64,000 bases of DNA. Source: Sphingomonas hominis. GTDB lineage: Bacteria > Pseudomonadota > Alphaproteobacteria > Sphingomonadales > Sphingomonadaceae. The notes beneath the pieces were generated by a model. It searched no databases. It saw only the letters and a list, made by a program, of their open reading frames with translations, and had not been told where the DNA came from. Shown one piece after another: positions 44,068-52,408 of this stretch (position 1 is the first letter of the stretch; every line of letters begins with the position of its first letter). A program made the translations under genes and the position numbers. The stretch is taken from contig NZ_JABULH010000001.1 in the NCBI RefSeq assembly GCF_013328205.1, positions 883,610-947,609 of the forward strand, given 5' to 3'.

Positions 44068-45620
44068 CAGGCGTGCACCTCCGCCGCGGCCGGCATGTCG
44101 AGCCGCGGGAACGCGGGTGTCGGCGTCGACAGCGTGAAGCCCTGCGCGGTCATGCGCGCGTACCAGCCGTCGTCGTCGATCGCGGCGTGGTCGCGTGCAT
44201 CCGCACCGAGCTGATCGAGCACGTGCCCCGCACCGTGCGGCACCACCGGGAGTATGGCGATCGCGAGCATGCGGATCGCGCGCACCAGCGTGCCGAGCAC
44301 CGCGTGCATCCGTTCCGGATCGGTTTTGCGCAACGACCACGGTGCCTGCGCATCGATATATTGATTACACGCGAACACGCCGCGCAACCACGCCTCGATC
44401 CCTTGACTGAGCATCAGGTCGTCGAAGGCGGTGCGCATACCAGCGCAGGCGACGACCACCTCCTCGATCAACTGTGCGTCGGCGTCTTCGGCTCGACCGC
44501 CCTCGGGAAGTGCGCCGCCCAAGTTCTTGGCGATGAACGACAAGGTTCGCTGCGCCAGATTGCCGAAGGCGTTGGCGAGTTCGGCATTGACCCGCGTGAC
44601 GATCGCCTCTGCCGAATAGCTGCCGTCCTGCCCGAAACTCACCTCGCGCAGCAGAAAGTAACGCAACGCATCGACCCCGAACGCCTCGGCAAGCCCGAGC
44701 GGATCGACGACGTTGCCCAAGCTCTTCGACATCTTCTCGCCGCGATGGAGCAGGAAGCCGTGTCCGAACACGGTCTTGGGCAGCGCGATCCCCGCCGACA
44801 TCAGGAACGCCGGCCAGTAAACCGCGTGGAACCGGACGATATCCTTCCCGATCAAGTGCAGGTCGGCCGGCCAATACGGCATCTCCCCGTCGGGGTAGCC
44901 CGCACCGGTCAGGTAGTTGGTCAGCGCGTCGACCCACACGTACATGACGTGTCCGTCGCTGTCGGGTACCGGCACGCCCCAGTCGAACGTGGTGCGCGAC
45001 ACTGACAGGTCGGACAGCCCGCCTTCGACGAAGCGCATGATCTCGTTTCGGCGGCTCTCCGGGCGGATGAAGTCTGGCTCGCGCGCATAAAGCTCGAGCA
45101 GCGGCTGCTGGTACTTGGACAAGCGGAAGAACCACGTCTCCTCCGCGGTCCACGTCACCGGCGTGCCCTGCGGCGACAATTTGGTGCCGCCCTCGCCTTC
45201 GACCAGCTCCTTCTCGTCGTAGAAAGCCTCGTCGCGTACCGAGTACCAGCCCTCGTAGCGGTCGAGGTAAAGGTCGCCCGCATCCTGCATCGCGCGCCAG
45301 ATCGCCTGGCTGGCGCGGTAGTGATCGTCGTCGGTGGTGCGGATGAAGCGGTCGTAACTGATCGCAAGCGTGTCGCACATCTGCTTGAAGTGCGTCGACA
45401 TTTCTCCGGCGAACGCGCGCACGTCGCGGTCCTGCTCGCGCGCAGTCTGCGCCATTTTCAGCCCGTGCTCGTCGGTCCCGGTCTGAAAGCGCACATCTCG
45501 GCCCGCTTGCCGCTGAAAGCGCGCGATCGCATCGGCAGCGATCGCCTCATACGCGTGCCCGATGTGCGGGCGGCCGTTGGGATAGCTGATCGCGGTGGTG
45601 ATGTAGAAGGGCTTGCCCAT
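44067..45620 (-). CDS. metG: Methionyl-tRNA synthetase
   Basis: 517 residues, the shorter MetRS form without the C-terminal dimerisation domain. Class I signatures are PHIGH (18-22) and KMSKS (296-300). YVWVDALTNYLTG and the helical anticodon-binding C-terminus are also typical. It sits 10 bp downstream of holB on the same strand. Confidence 0.96.
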   Translation of the reverse strand: MGKPFYITTAISYPNGRPHIGHAYEAIAADAIARFQRQAGRDVRFQTGTDEHGLKMAQTAREQDRDVRAFAGEMSTHFKQMCDTLAISYDRFIRTTDDDHYRASQAIWRAMQDAGDLYLDRYEGWYSVRDEAFYDEKELVEGEGGTKLSPQGTPVTWTAEETWFFRLSKYQQPLLELYAREPDFIRPESRRNEIMRFVEGGLSDLSVSRTTFDWGVPVPDSDGHVMYVWVDALTNYLTGAGYPDGEMPYWPADLHLIGKDIVRFHAVYWPAFLMSAGIALPKTVFGHGFLLHRGEKMSKSLGNVVDPLGLAEAFGVDALRYFLLREVSFGQDGSYSAEAIVTRVNAELANAFGNLAQRTLSFIAKNLGGALPEGGRAEDADAQLIEEVVVACAGMRTAFDDLMLSQGIEAWLRGVFACNQYIDAQAPWSLRKTDPERMHAVLGTLVRAIRMLAIAILPVVPHGAGHVLDQLGADARDHAAIDDDGWYARMTAQGFTLSTPTPAFPRLDMPAAAEVHA

Positions 45621-45629
45621 GCGCCGCTC

Positions 45630-46661
45630 CTAGCGGGGCGTTTGGCGTAAGTCAGCCCCGTGTCGCACCACCGGTTCACCCGCCAGCCTCGCGACGAGTC
45701 CGGCGAGTTCGAGCACGGTGCCGCCTGCGTCGAGCGACAGTCCCCGCGCCGCCCCCGCCACGTCGCGCGCTTGCGCATAGGCCTCGAGCGCGATGCGCAG
45801 CTCGTGTCCGTGACGATGCTGTGCCGCCTCGGCGATGACGCCGGGTACGCGCTCCAGGAACGCTTCGTAGCGCGGCTGCGCCGCCTTCAGCCCAAGCGCC
45901 TTGGCCAGCTTCGATCGGCGTGCAGTGGTGGGATCACCGTCGCGCGCGATCGCGTGCAGCGCGTCGTCGATCTCTGACAAACCGAGTTCGGCGTAGCGCA
46001 GCGCACGCCCGGGCGACCCCATCCCAGCGCGCACCAACGACGCGATCTCGTCCGCGCTCGCCTCAGGCAAGGCGTCGCCGAGCGCCGCGCGCATCGCAGC
46101 GTCGCCGAGCGGTTCGAGCCGGAGCAAGCGACAGCGTGATCGGATCGTCGGCAGCAATCGTCCCGGTGCGTGGCTGACCAGCAGGAAGGTCACGCCCGCG
46201 GGCGGCTCTTCCAGGCTCTTGAGCAAGGCGTTGGACGCGCCCGGTCGTTCCAGTTCGTCCGCGCTGTCGATGACGATCACGCGCCGATCCGCCATCGACG
46301 CCATCGTACCCAGGAACGGCGCCAGCCCGCGCACCTGATCGATCGTAATCGAGCGCGCGAGTTCGCCGTCCCTCCCGTCCTTTTTCGGTAACCGCCGCAG
46401 CTCACGATAATCGGGGTGAGCGCCCGATGCGAGCAAGGCCGCGGTTCGGTTATGCTCTGGCAGCGCCAGCCGACGCGGCAGCACGCCGGGCTCGGCTGCC
46501 TCGGCGAGCAGTCGAGCCGCAGCGGCGCGCGCGAAGCTCGCCTTGCCGATCCCTTGTGGACCGACGATCAGCCAGGCGTGATGCAGCGAACCGCCCGCCA
46601 TCGCGGCGAGCAGCGCGTCGGCCGCGGCATCGTGTCCGTGGATCGTCGACGCGGCGCTCAC
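45630..46661 (-). CDS. holB: DNA polymerase III delta-prime subunit
   Basis: 343 residues from GTG 46661, which overlaps the tmk stop (GTGA); an in-frame TTG at 46670 is a less likely start. Clamp-loader AAA+ fold with P-loop-like GPQGIGKAS (34-42), ITIDQVRGL, VIDSADELERPGASNALLKSLEEPP and LPTIRSRC (sensor 1). It works in the gamma complex that loads the sliding clamp. The tmk-holB-metG-tatD order is conserved in many bacteria. Confidence 0.93.
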   Translation of the reverse strand: MSAASTIHGHDAAADALLAAMAGGSLHHAWLIVGPQGIGKASFARAAAARLLAEAAEPGVLPRRLALPEHNRTAALLASGAHPDYRELRRLPKKDGRDGELARSITIDQVRGLAPFLGTMASMADRRVIVIDSADELERPGASNALLKSLEEPPAGVTFLLVSHAPGRLLPTIRSRCRLLRLEPLGDAAMRAALGDALPEASADEIASLVRAGMGSPGRALRYAELGLSEIDDALHAIARDGDPTTARRSKLAKALGLKAAQPRYEAFLERVPGVIAEAAQHRHGHELRIALEAYAQARDVAGAARGLSLDAGGTVLELAGLVARLAGEPVVRHGADLRQTPR

Positions 46662-47284
46662 GGCAGCCAAGCCGCGAGGTCGTCGAGGATCGCGGCCGTA
46701 ACGGCTTCTTGGTCGCGGCTGGCATCGATCCGGCGCACGCGCTCCGGTTCTTGCTCGGCAATCCGCAGGAAGGCGGCCGCTACTGCCTCGTGAAAGGCAC
46801 CATCGCGCGCGGCGAAGCGGTCTGCCGCTGCGCCGTCGCGGGTCGCCGCACGCTCAGTGCCTTGCGCGACAGGCAAGGTCAGCACGAAGGTTCGATCGGG
46901 CAACAACCCTGTCGACCCGAACGCGTGCAGCGCGAGCACATCCGCATCGGCGACCCCGCCGGCCGCACCCTGGTAGGCGCGCGATGAATCGAGGTAGCGG
47001 TCGCAGATCACCCACTCGCCCGCCTCGACCGCGGGTCGGATCACCTTCTCGACATGGTCGGCGCGTGCCGCGGCGAACAGCAGCGCCTCCGCACGCGCGC
47101 TCCAGCGTCCGGCATCGCCGTGCATCAGCAGCGCGCGGATCGCCTCCGCGCCCTCGCTGCCGCCGGGCTCGCGCGTGATCCGCGTGGCGAGCCCGCGCGC
47201 CTGCAACGCGGCGGCGAGCGCGCGCACCTGCGTCGACTTGCCCGCCCCTTCGCCTCCTTCCAGGCTCAGGAAGCGTCCGCGCAT
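46658..47284 (-). CDS. tmk: Thymidylate kinase
   Basis: 208 residues from ATG 47284. P-loop EGGEGAGKST (9-18), DR(Y/H) motif in VICDRYLDSSRAYQG, and the LID region around RDGAAADRFAARD. It converts dTMP to dTDP. The start overlaps the stop of the carboxypeptidase gene (TAATG), showing translational coupling. Confidence 0.95.
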   Translation of the reverse strand: MRGRFLSLEGGEGAGKSTQVRALAAALQARGLATRITREPGGSEGAEAIRALLMHGDAGRWSARAEALLFAAARADHVEKVIRPAVEAGEWVICDRYLDSSRAYQGAAGGVADADVLALHAFGSTGLLPDRTFVLTLPVAQGTERAATRDGAAADRFAARDGAFHEAVAAAFLRIAEQEPERVRRIDASRDQEAVTAAILDDLAAWLP

Positions 47285-48465
47285 TACCCGAACATGCCGG
47301 TCAGACCGTGCCACGCGCGGCGGAAGAAGCCCGCCTCGGCGACGTCGGCCGCGGCGTTGAGCGGCGTCACCTGCTGCGGCAGGCCCGGCGCGTTGACGAC
47401 GAGGTCGGCGACGTGCGTCCCCGCCTTGATCGGCGCTTTCAACGGACCTTGGTAAACGATCTTGCCCGACACCGCCGGGCTGGTGCCGGCGGGCACCGAT
47501 ACGGCGACCGCGCGCGGCGCGACGAGGTCGACCGCGGTGACGTCACCCATCTGGACGTCGGCTTGCCCCACGACGCGGCCACTCTTCACCACCGGCTTCG
47601 ACTGCCAGGCGCGAAAACCCCATTCCATGAAGCGGACCGATTCGGCCGCGCGCTGATTGAAGCTGGTCAGACCGGCGAGCACCATCACCAGCCGACGTCC
47701 GTTCTGCTCGGCCGAACCAGTGAAGCCGAACCCCGCTTCCTCGGTATGTCCGGTCTTCAAGCCGTCGGCGCCCGCGACGCGGCCCAGCAAGGGATCGCGA
47801 TTGGCCTGGGTGATCTGATTGCCGCCCATCGTCTTGCCCCAGGTGAAATCCCGGCGCGAGTAGAATTGCTTGTAGAGCTTCGGGTGCTCCGAGATGGTCG
47901 ATGAGGCCAGCTTCGCCAGATCACGCGCGGTGACGTAGGTCACGCCATTGTCGGGCCAGCCGTTCGACGTGCCGAAGTGGCTGTTGTTCAGTCCGAGCTT
48001 CTTGGCATTCTCGTTCATGCGGTCAACGAACGCGGGCTCGGTGCCCGACAGTCCTTCGGCCAGCACGACGCAGGCGTCGTTGCCGCTCAGCGTGACGATG
48101 CCGTAGAGCAGATTGGCGACTGACACGCGCTCACCCGCCGACAGGAACATCGTCGAACCCGCGGCGGGACCGTGCCAGCGCTGCCACGTCTCGGGACGGA
48201 CCTCCAGCTCCTGATCGAGCCGGATGTCGCCTTTGCGCAGCATCTCGAACGCGGTGTAGACCGTCATCATCTTCGCCATCGAGGCGGGCGGCATGCGACG
48301 ATCGGCGTCCTTCGCGTACAACACCGCGCCCGAGGACATATCCTCCATGAAGGCGACCGGCGCGGGCGTGTCGAACTGCGGGGCGGCGGGTGCCTGCGCG
48401 GCAACCGGATAAGCGGCAGCAAGGACAACGGCGGGGACCGCGAGCGCGGTCAGAAACTTGGACAT
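47284..48465 (-). CDS. dacC: D-alanyl-D-alanine carboxypeptidase (PBP5/6 type)
   Basis: 393 residues from ATG 48465. Signal peptide (SKFLTALAVPAVVLAAAYPVAAQ), then the penicillin-binding motifs S62-M-A-K65, S127-G-N129 and KTG in ADGLKTGHT. A C-terminal PBP5_C beta domain (about 285-375) ends in an amphipathic helix (AGFFRRAWHGLTGMFG) that anchors the protein to the inner membrane. It trims pentapeptides in peptidoglycan. The letter dacC is a best guess among dac paralogues. Confidence 0.93.
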   Translation of the reverse strand: MSKFLTALAVPAVVLAAAYPVAAQAPAAPQFDTPAPVAFMEDMSSGAVLYAKDADRRMPPASMAKMMTVYTAFEMLRKGDIRLDQELEVRPETWQRWHGPAAGSTMFLSAGERVSVANLLYGIVTLSGNDACVVLAEGLSGTEPAFVDRMNENAKKLGLNNSHFGTSNGWPDNGVTYVTARDLAKLASSTISEHPKLYKQFYSRRDFTWGKTMGGNQITQANRDPLLGRVAGADGLKTGHTEEAGFGFTGSAEQNGRRLVMVLAGLTSFNQRAAESVRFMEWGFRAWQSKPVVKSGRVVGQADVQMGDVTAVDLVAPRAVAVSVPAGTSPAVSGKIVYQGPLKAPIKAGTHVADLVVNAPGLPQQVTPLNAAADVAEAGFFRRAWHGLTGMFG

Positions 48466-48502
48466 GGACGCACTTTCCACATTCTGGCCACGACGGGCTT
48501 AT

Positions 48503-49327
48503 TCAAGGGGTTGGGATGATCGAGGCATCACCATAGCCACGCGCAATCGCCGCGTCACGTGCGCGCTGCGCGCTCGTGCGATCGGTGAACGGGCCCAATC
48601 GCACGCGCCACCATCCGCCACTGCCCTCGACGCGGGCACGCAAGCCACGCGCCAACGATCGGGCACGTTGTTCGTCACGCAGCGCCGCTATCTGGACGAG
48701 TAGCGTGCCACGCGAAGTGGCCGGCGGAGGTGGGAGGCGCGGTACCGTGGCGACCGGTTTCTCGAGGGCGGTCTTAGCGGTGACACGTGGAGGTGATGAC
48801 ACGGGTGCAGGCGACGACCGTGCGGGCGATCGGCCGCCAAGTGGCACGGCATCACCGGCCGGTAGCGGCGGCAGCGTGCGGCGCAGCGCCCGCAGCAAGC
48901 CGTCCGGTGCTGACAGTCGGGGTGCCGCACTACCGCCCGCCGCCAGGGCCGCGGCATCGGTCGCGTTCGCCTGAACGCTGCGGACGCGCACCGCGTCCAT
49001 GTCTCCCCTCAACCCGAGCGCCTGCGCTGCACTCCGCGACAAGACGATCTCGTCGTCAGCGCCTTTCGCTATCCGGTTGGCGATCCGCACCAGAATGATC
49101 CGGCCGCTGTCGAGTGACGTCACCTCGGCGATCAAGCCGATCGGCAGGCGCGCGTGCGCGGCTGTGATGCCGTCACCCTCGCCGATGCTCGCGTAACCCA
49201 CTGCATCATAGGCCGACGCTTCGCCGTCGCCGGCGGTCGCGCGCGGGCCGGTCGGTGCCCCCGCGTCAGGTGCCTGCGCCGCCAGCAGCAGCGGCAGCGC
49301 CAGCAGAAGATTAGCGCGCGATCTCAT
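48503..49327 (-). CDS. RlpA-like protein with SPOR domain
   Basis: 274 residues. Signal peptide (RSRANLLLALPLLLAAQA), a double-psi beta-barrel region (about 35-115: GEASAYDAVGYASIGEG...SGRIILVRIANR), a long Pro/Ala/Arg-rich linker, and a C-terminal SPOR domain (about 205-274: LVQIAALRDEQRARSLARGL...WWRVRLGPFTDRTSAQRAR) that binds denuded septal glycan. RlpA of Pseudomonas is a lytic transglycosylase; some relatives only bind. Here no lipobox is seen. The start lies 16 bp inside the end of mltB. Confidence 0.82.
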   Translation of the reverse strand: MRSRANLLLALPLLLAAQAPDAGAPTGPRATAGDGEASAYDAVGYASIGEGDGITAAHARLPIGLIAEVTSLDSGRIILVRIANRIAKGADDEIVLSRSAAQALGLRGDMDAVRVRSVQANATDAAALAAGGSAAPRLSAPDGLLRALRRTLPPLPAGDAVPLGGRSPARSSPAPVSSPPRVTAKTALEKPVATVPRLPPPPATSRGTLLVQIAALRDEQRARSLARGLRARVEGSGGWWRVRLGPFTDRTSAQRARDAAIARGYGDASIIPTP

Positions 49328-50357
49328 CGGCCAGCAGCCCCACCGACAGCGCGTAGAAGTTGGAGCAATTGTAATCCAGGATCACGCGGTAATTGCCGGT
49401 CAGCAGATATGCGGTTCGGCCTGCGCCATCGGGCTCGATCAGCACCGCCTGCACCGAGTCGCGCGGCCATTGGCCGTTCTGCGGCACGATGCCAGCCGCG
49501 CGCCACTCCGCCATCGTTCGCCACCCGCTGTGCCGCGCAAACACCCGCGGGCAGCGCGGCGACACCAGCCGGTTGGTCGCCGCGCTGCGATCGAAGCCGT
49601 CCGGCACACTCACCGCCACGCCCCACGGCTCTCCGGTGCGCCAGCCCGCCTGGGTGAAGTAATTGCCGATCGACGCCAGCGTGTCGGTCGCGCTGCGCCA
49701 GATATCGGCGAGCCCATCGCCGTCGGCGTCGCTCGCCAGCCGAAGATAGGCCGAAGGCAGGAATTGTGGATTGCCGGTCGCGCCGGCCCAACTGCCGACC
49801 AGGCGGCTGCGCGGCACGCCGCGATCGATCATCTTCAACGCGGCGATGAATTCGCCCGCGAACAGCGTACGGCGGCGGCCTTCATAGGCCAGCGTCGCGA
49901 GACTGCGCAGCAGGTCGAAGTCTCCGGTATAGCTGCCGTAATTGGTTTCGTGCCCCCAAATGGCGATCATGATCGGCGCGGGCACGCCCGTTTCCGCCTC
50001 GACCCGCGCCAGTCGTGCGCGCTGCTCCTGATAGGTCGTGCGGCCGCGCGAAATGCGCGCCGCATCGACGTGTCGCGTGCGATAGGGCGCGAACAGCGGC
50101 ACCGCGGTGGTGTTATTCTGCTCCGGCTGCTGCCGGTCGAGTGCCACCACGCGCGGATTGAAGGTGAGCGTGGGCAGCACCGCGTCGACCGTCGCCGTCT
50201 TCACGCCCGCGGCGATCGCCTGCGCGCGCAGCGTGGCCAGATATGCTTGAAACCCGCTCTCGTCCTGCGCCGACGCGGGTTGACCGCTGACCAACAGACA
50301 GGCCGCAGCCATCACAACCGATCGCCAACCGGCGGCGAACATTCGCACAATACGCAT
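49311..50357 (-). CDS. mltB: Lytic murein transglycosylase, MltB family
   Basis: 348 residues from ATG 50357. Sec signal (MAAACLLVSGQPASA), then the MltB fold with catalytic E137 in IAIWGHETNYGSYTG, followed by TLAYEGRRRTLFAGEFIAALKMI and SWAGATGNPQFLPSAYL. It cleaves peptidoglycan with 1,6-anhydro product formation. The C-terminal region with LTGNYRVILDYNCSNFYALSVG is typical. It forms a wall-remodelling set with the RlpA-like and carboxypeptidase genes. Confidence 0.92.
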   Translation of the reverse strand: MRIVRMFAAGWRSVVMAAACLLVSGQPASAQDESGFQAYLATLRAQAIAAGVKTATVDAVLPTLTFNPRVVALDRQQPEQNNTTAVPLFAPYRTRHVDAARISRGRTTYQEQRARLARVEAETGVPAPIMIAIWGHETNYGSYTGDFDLLRSLATLAYEGRRRTLFAGEFIAALKMIDRGVPRSRLVGSWAGATGNPQFLPSAYLRLASDADGDGLADIWRSATDTLASIGNYFTQAGWRTGEPWGVAVSVPDGFDRSAATNRLVSPRCPRVFARHSGWRTMAEWRAAGIVPQNGQWPRDSVQAVLIEPDGAGRTAYLLTGNYRVILDYNCSNFYALSVGLLADEIAR

Positions 50358-50455
50358 GCGGGCGTTCTGGCATAGCGCACGCCACGCGAGAACCGCCAAT
50401 CGTCGCCGGGCTTGCACGCGACACCGCAACCGTCCTAAGCGCCGCTGCGCACCAC

Positions 50456-50545
50456 GGAGAGATGGCCGAGTGGTTTAAGGCAGCGGTCTTGAAAACCGCC
50501 GTGGGTTCACGCTCACCGTGGGTTCGAATCCCACTCTCTCCGCCA
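50456..50545 (+). tRNA. tRNA-Ser (anticodon UGA)
   Basis: 90-nt class II tRNA with encoded CCA (50543-50545). Acceptor GGAGAGA/TCTCTCC, anticodon arm GCGGT-CTTGAAA-ACCGC giving UGA, long variable arm and T arm GTGGGTTCGAATCCCAC are present. Confidence 0.96.
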
Positions 50546-50554
50546 ACATCCGAA

Positions 50555-50881
50555 TCACGCGTGTCGCTCGATCAGGGCGGCAAAGGCGTCTTCGTTCAAG
50601 GGTGCGTGGAACTGGCAACCAGCGAGGTAATCGTCCGCCCAAATGATGTCGGCGGCGACCGGGCCGATCGTCGGCAGGTTGAGCCAGATCGTCTGACCCT
50701 TCTTCATCGCCGAGTAGGTTTGCAGTCGGCACCCGTGCAACGACAGGTCGACCACCTTGCACAAGGTGCGCCCGAGACCACCCTGCCCGCCGAGCCGCGC
50801 ATCAAAGGAAACCGGCGCACGCGGGGAGCGGCGCCGGCCTTCCATTTGAGCTGGTTCGAAATCGGCCGCGAACATTGACAT
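50555..50881 (-). CDS. PilZ-domain protein (candidate c-di-GMP receptor)
   Basis: 108 residues, a single PilZ domain. The RxxxR-type N-terminal loop is GRRRSPRAPVSF and the D-x-S-x-x-G part is VDLSLHGCRLQ, the two elements that grip cyclic-di-GMP. No membrane segment is visible. Its target is unknown; the diguanylate cyclase at 15.4-17.1 kb is a possible source of ligand. Confidence 0.85.
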   Translation of the reverse strand: MSMFAADFEPAQMEGRRRSPRAPVSFDARLGGQGGLGRTLCKVVDLSLHGCRLQTYSAMKKGQTIWLNLPTIGPVAADIIWADDYLAGCQFHAPLNEDAFAALIERHA

Positions 50882-50935
50882 GCCAGGAATGCTAATTCAC
50901 CATCCCTAACAGGCCGTTACTACGACCGGAGCCGC

Positions 50936-51166
50936 TTACTTGCGCAGCGTGAGACCACCGCCGAAACGCTTGTTGAAGCGCGCGACCTGGCCGCCCTGGT
51001 CGAGCATCTGGCCGCGACCGCCGGTCCATGCCGGGTGCGCCAGCGGATCGATCTCAAGCGTCATCGTGTCGCCTTCCTTGCCCCAAGTGGAGCGCGTCTC
51101 GTACACGGTGCCGTCGGTCATCTGCACCTTGATCATGTGATAGTCGGGGTGCGTTCCGGTCTTCAT
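50936..51166 (-). CDS. rpmE: 50S ribosomal protein L31
   Basis: 76 residues. L31 marks are [19 protein letters not shown] and LAHPAWTGG with the basic C-terminal [12 protein letters not shown]. The cysteines of zinc-binding L31 are absent, so this is the zinc-free form. GGAGA lies 7 nt before the ATG, and a perfect hairpin (51185-51202) occupies the leader. Confidence 0.95.
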   Translation of the reverse strand: MKTGTHPDYHMIKVQMTDGTVYETRSTWGKEGDTMTLEIDPLAHPAWTGGRGQMLDQGGQVARFNKRFGGGLTLRK

Positions 51167-51184
51167 GGGTGTTCTCCGATAAAC

Positions 51185-51202
51185 GGCTGGTTCCGACCAG
51201 CC
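51185..51202 (-). promoter_or_regulatory. Hairpin in the rpmE leader
   Basis: On the minus strand GGCTGGT-CGGA-ACCAGCC is a perfect 7-bp stem with a 4-base loop, 18 nt before the L31 start codon. Ribosomal protein genes are often self-regulated through such leaders, and L31 leaders are known in other phyla. Confidence 0.4.
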
Positions 51203-51208
51203 TGGAAG

Positions 51209-51233
51209 CGCGCGCGGGTAACCCCCGCGCGCG
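51209..51233 (-). terminator. GC-rich hairpin between fabZ and rpmE
   Basis: A 10-bp perfect stem (CGCGCGCGGG / CCCGCGCGCG) with a 5-nt loop, 21 bp after the fabZ stop and followed by only TT. It may be a partial terminator or processing site. Confidence 0.45.
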
Positions 51234-51254
51234 ACAAAGTCAAAGGATCGCGGC

Positions 51255-51749
51255 TCAACCCTGTTTGGGCGGATCGGCGATCATGGCGGTGAAGTTCGCC
51301 TGAGCCGCGACCTTTCCGTCGATCAGCGCGCGACCGGCGAACTTGCACACGCTGCTGCGCTTCTGCACGAACTCGACCTCGAGCCGCAGCAGCACGCCCG
51401 GCTCCACCGGCGCACGGAACTTCGCGTCGTCGATCGCCATAAAGTAGACGAGCTTGCCCGAACCTGCGAGGCCCAGGCTCTCGACCGCGAGCACGCCCGC
51501 CGCCTGTGCCAGTGCCTCGACGATCAGCACGCCCGGCATGATCGGGCGGCCTGGGAAATGCCCCTGAAAGAAGCCTTCGTTGATCGTCACTGCTTTGATT
51601 GCGGCGATCGACCGGTCGAGGATCAACTCCTCGACCCGGTCGACTAGCAGCATCGGATAGCGGTGCGGCAACGCCGCCATGATGCGCGTGATGTCGAGCG
51701 GGCCAATCGACCCGCCCGTCACCGCATTACCGTTCGCTTCGTCGCTCAC
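51255..51749 (-). CDS. fabZ: 3-hydroxyacyl-ACP dehydratase FabZ
   Basis: 164 residues from GTG 51749, overlapping the ompH stop (GTGA). The hot-dog fold has catalytic H64 in [13 protein letters not shown] and E78 in VLIVEALAQ, and the N-terminal [13 protein letters not shown]. It dehydrates beta-hydroxyacyl-ACP in fatty-acid synthesis. In most Gram-negatives lpxD stands before it and lpxA/lpxB after it; none of these is here. Confidence 0.96.
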   Translation of the reverse strand: MSDEANGNAVTGGSIGPLDITRIMAALPHRYPMLLVDRVEELILDRSIAAIKAVTINEGFFQGHFPGRPIMPGVLIVEALAQAAGVLAVESLGLAGSGKLVYFMAIDDAKFRAPVEPGVLLRLEVEFVQKRSSVCKFAGRALIDGKVAAQANFTAMIADPPKQG

Positions 51750-52408
51750 CGGCCGGTCGGCGCCTTCCGGTTGCCGGTCGCAGGTGCCGCGGCTGCCGGC
51801 GCGGGGGCTGCGGCCGCACCGGCGGCCTGACCCGGCTGCCAATTGGCGGGCGGCGTCGTGGTGACGCTGGGCACCAGACGGTCGAGCTCGGCGGTGATCG
51901 CCGGCGTGATGTCGGCGGCAGGCTGCGTGAACAGCGTCGCCTGCGGCGACACCAGCAGGCTGACGTTCTTGGCGCGCACGACGTTCTGCACCGCGGTCGC
52001 GAGCTGGCGCTGAACCTGCTCGGCAGCGTAGGCGCGAGCGCGCTGCGCCGGCGCGGTCAGGCGCTGCAATTCGGCATTGCCGGCCTGCTCCTTGGCCTGG
52101 ATCGCGCTCAGCTGCGGACGCAGCGATGCCTCGGTCGCGCCCGGCGCACGCGCCGCGGTCTGCGCGGCGGTGACGAGCGGCTGGAGCTCGGTCTGAATAG
52201 CGTTGCGGCGCGCGGTCGCCTGGTCGAGCTGGGTCTTATAGGTGGTCTGAATCTGCGTCACCGCGGTGGTGAAGGCGCGCGAGTTGGCGATCGCTGCCTC
52301 GGGGTCGGCGACGGCGACGCCGTTCACCTGCGCGCTGGCCGAACCGGCGACGATGATACCCGGCGTCGCGAGCGCGGCGGCGAGCAGGATAGTCTTGAAG
52401 GTCTTCAT
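51746..52408 (-). CDS. ompH: OmpH/Skp-family periplasmic chaperone
   Basis: 220 residues. Sec signal ([25 protein letters not shown]) and a long helical, Gln/Ala-rich central part (about 45-150) that would form the coiled-coil tentacles. A domain with [15 protein letters not shown] matches the Skp body. A low-complexity Ala/Pro tail (190-215) is an addition. Skp holds unfolded outer-membrane proteins before BamA inserts them. It overlaps the bamA stop (TGATG). Confidence 0.88.
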   Translation of the reverse strand: MKTFKTILLAAALATPGIIVAGSASAQVNGVAVADPEAAIANSRAFTTAVTQIQTTYKTQLDQATARRNAIQTELQPLVTAAQTAARAPGATEASLRPQLSAIQAKEQAGNAELQRLTAPAQRARAYAAEQVQRQLATAVQNVVRAKNVSLLVSPQATLFTQPAADITPAITAELDRLVPSVTTTPPANWQPGQAAGAAAAPAPAAAAPATGNRKAPTGR

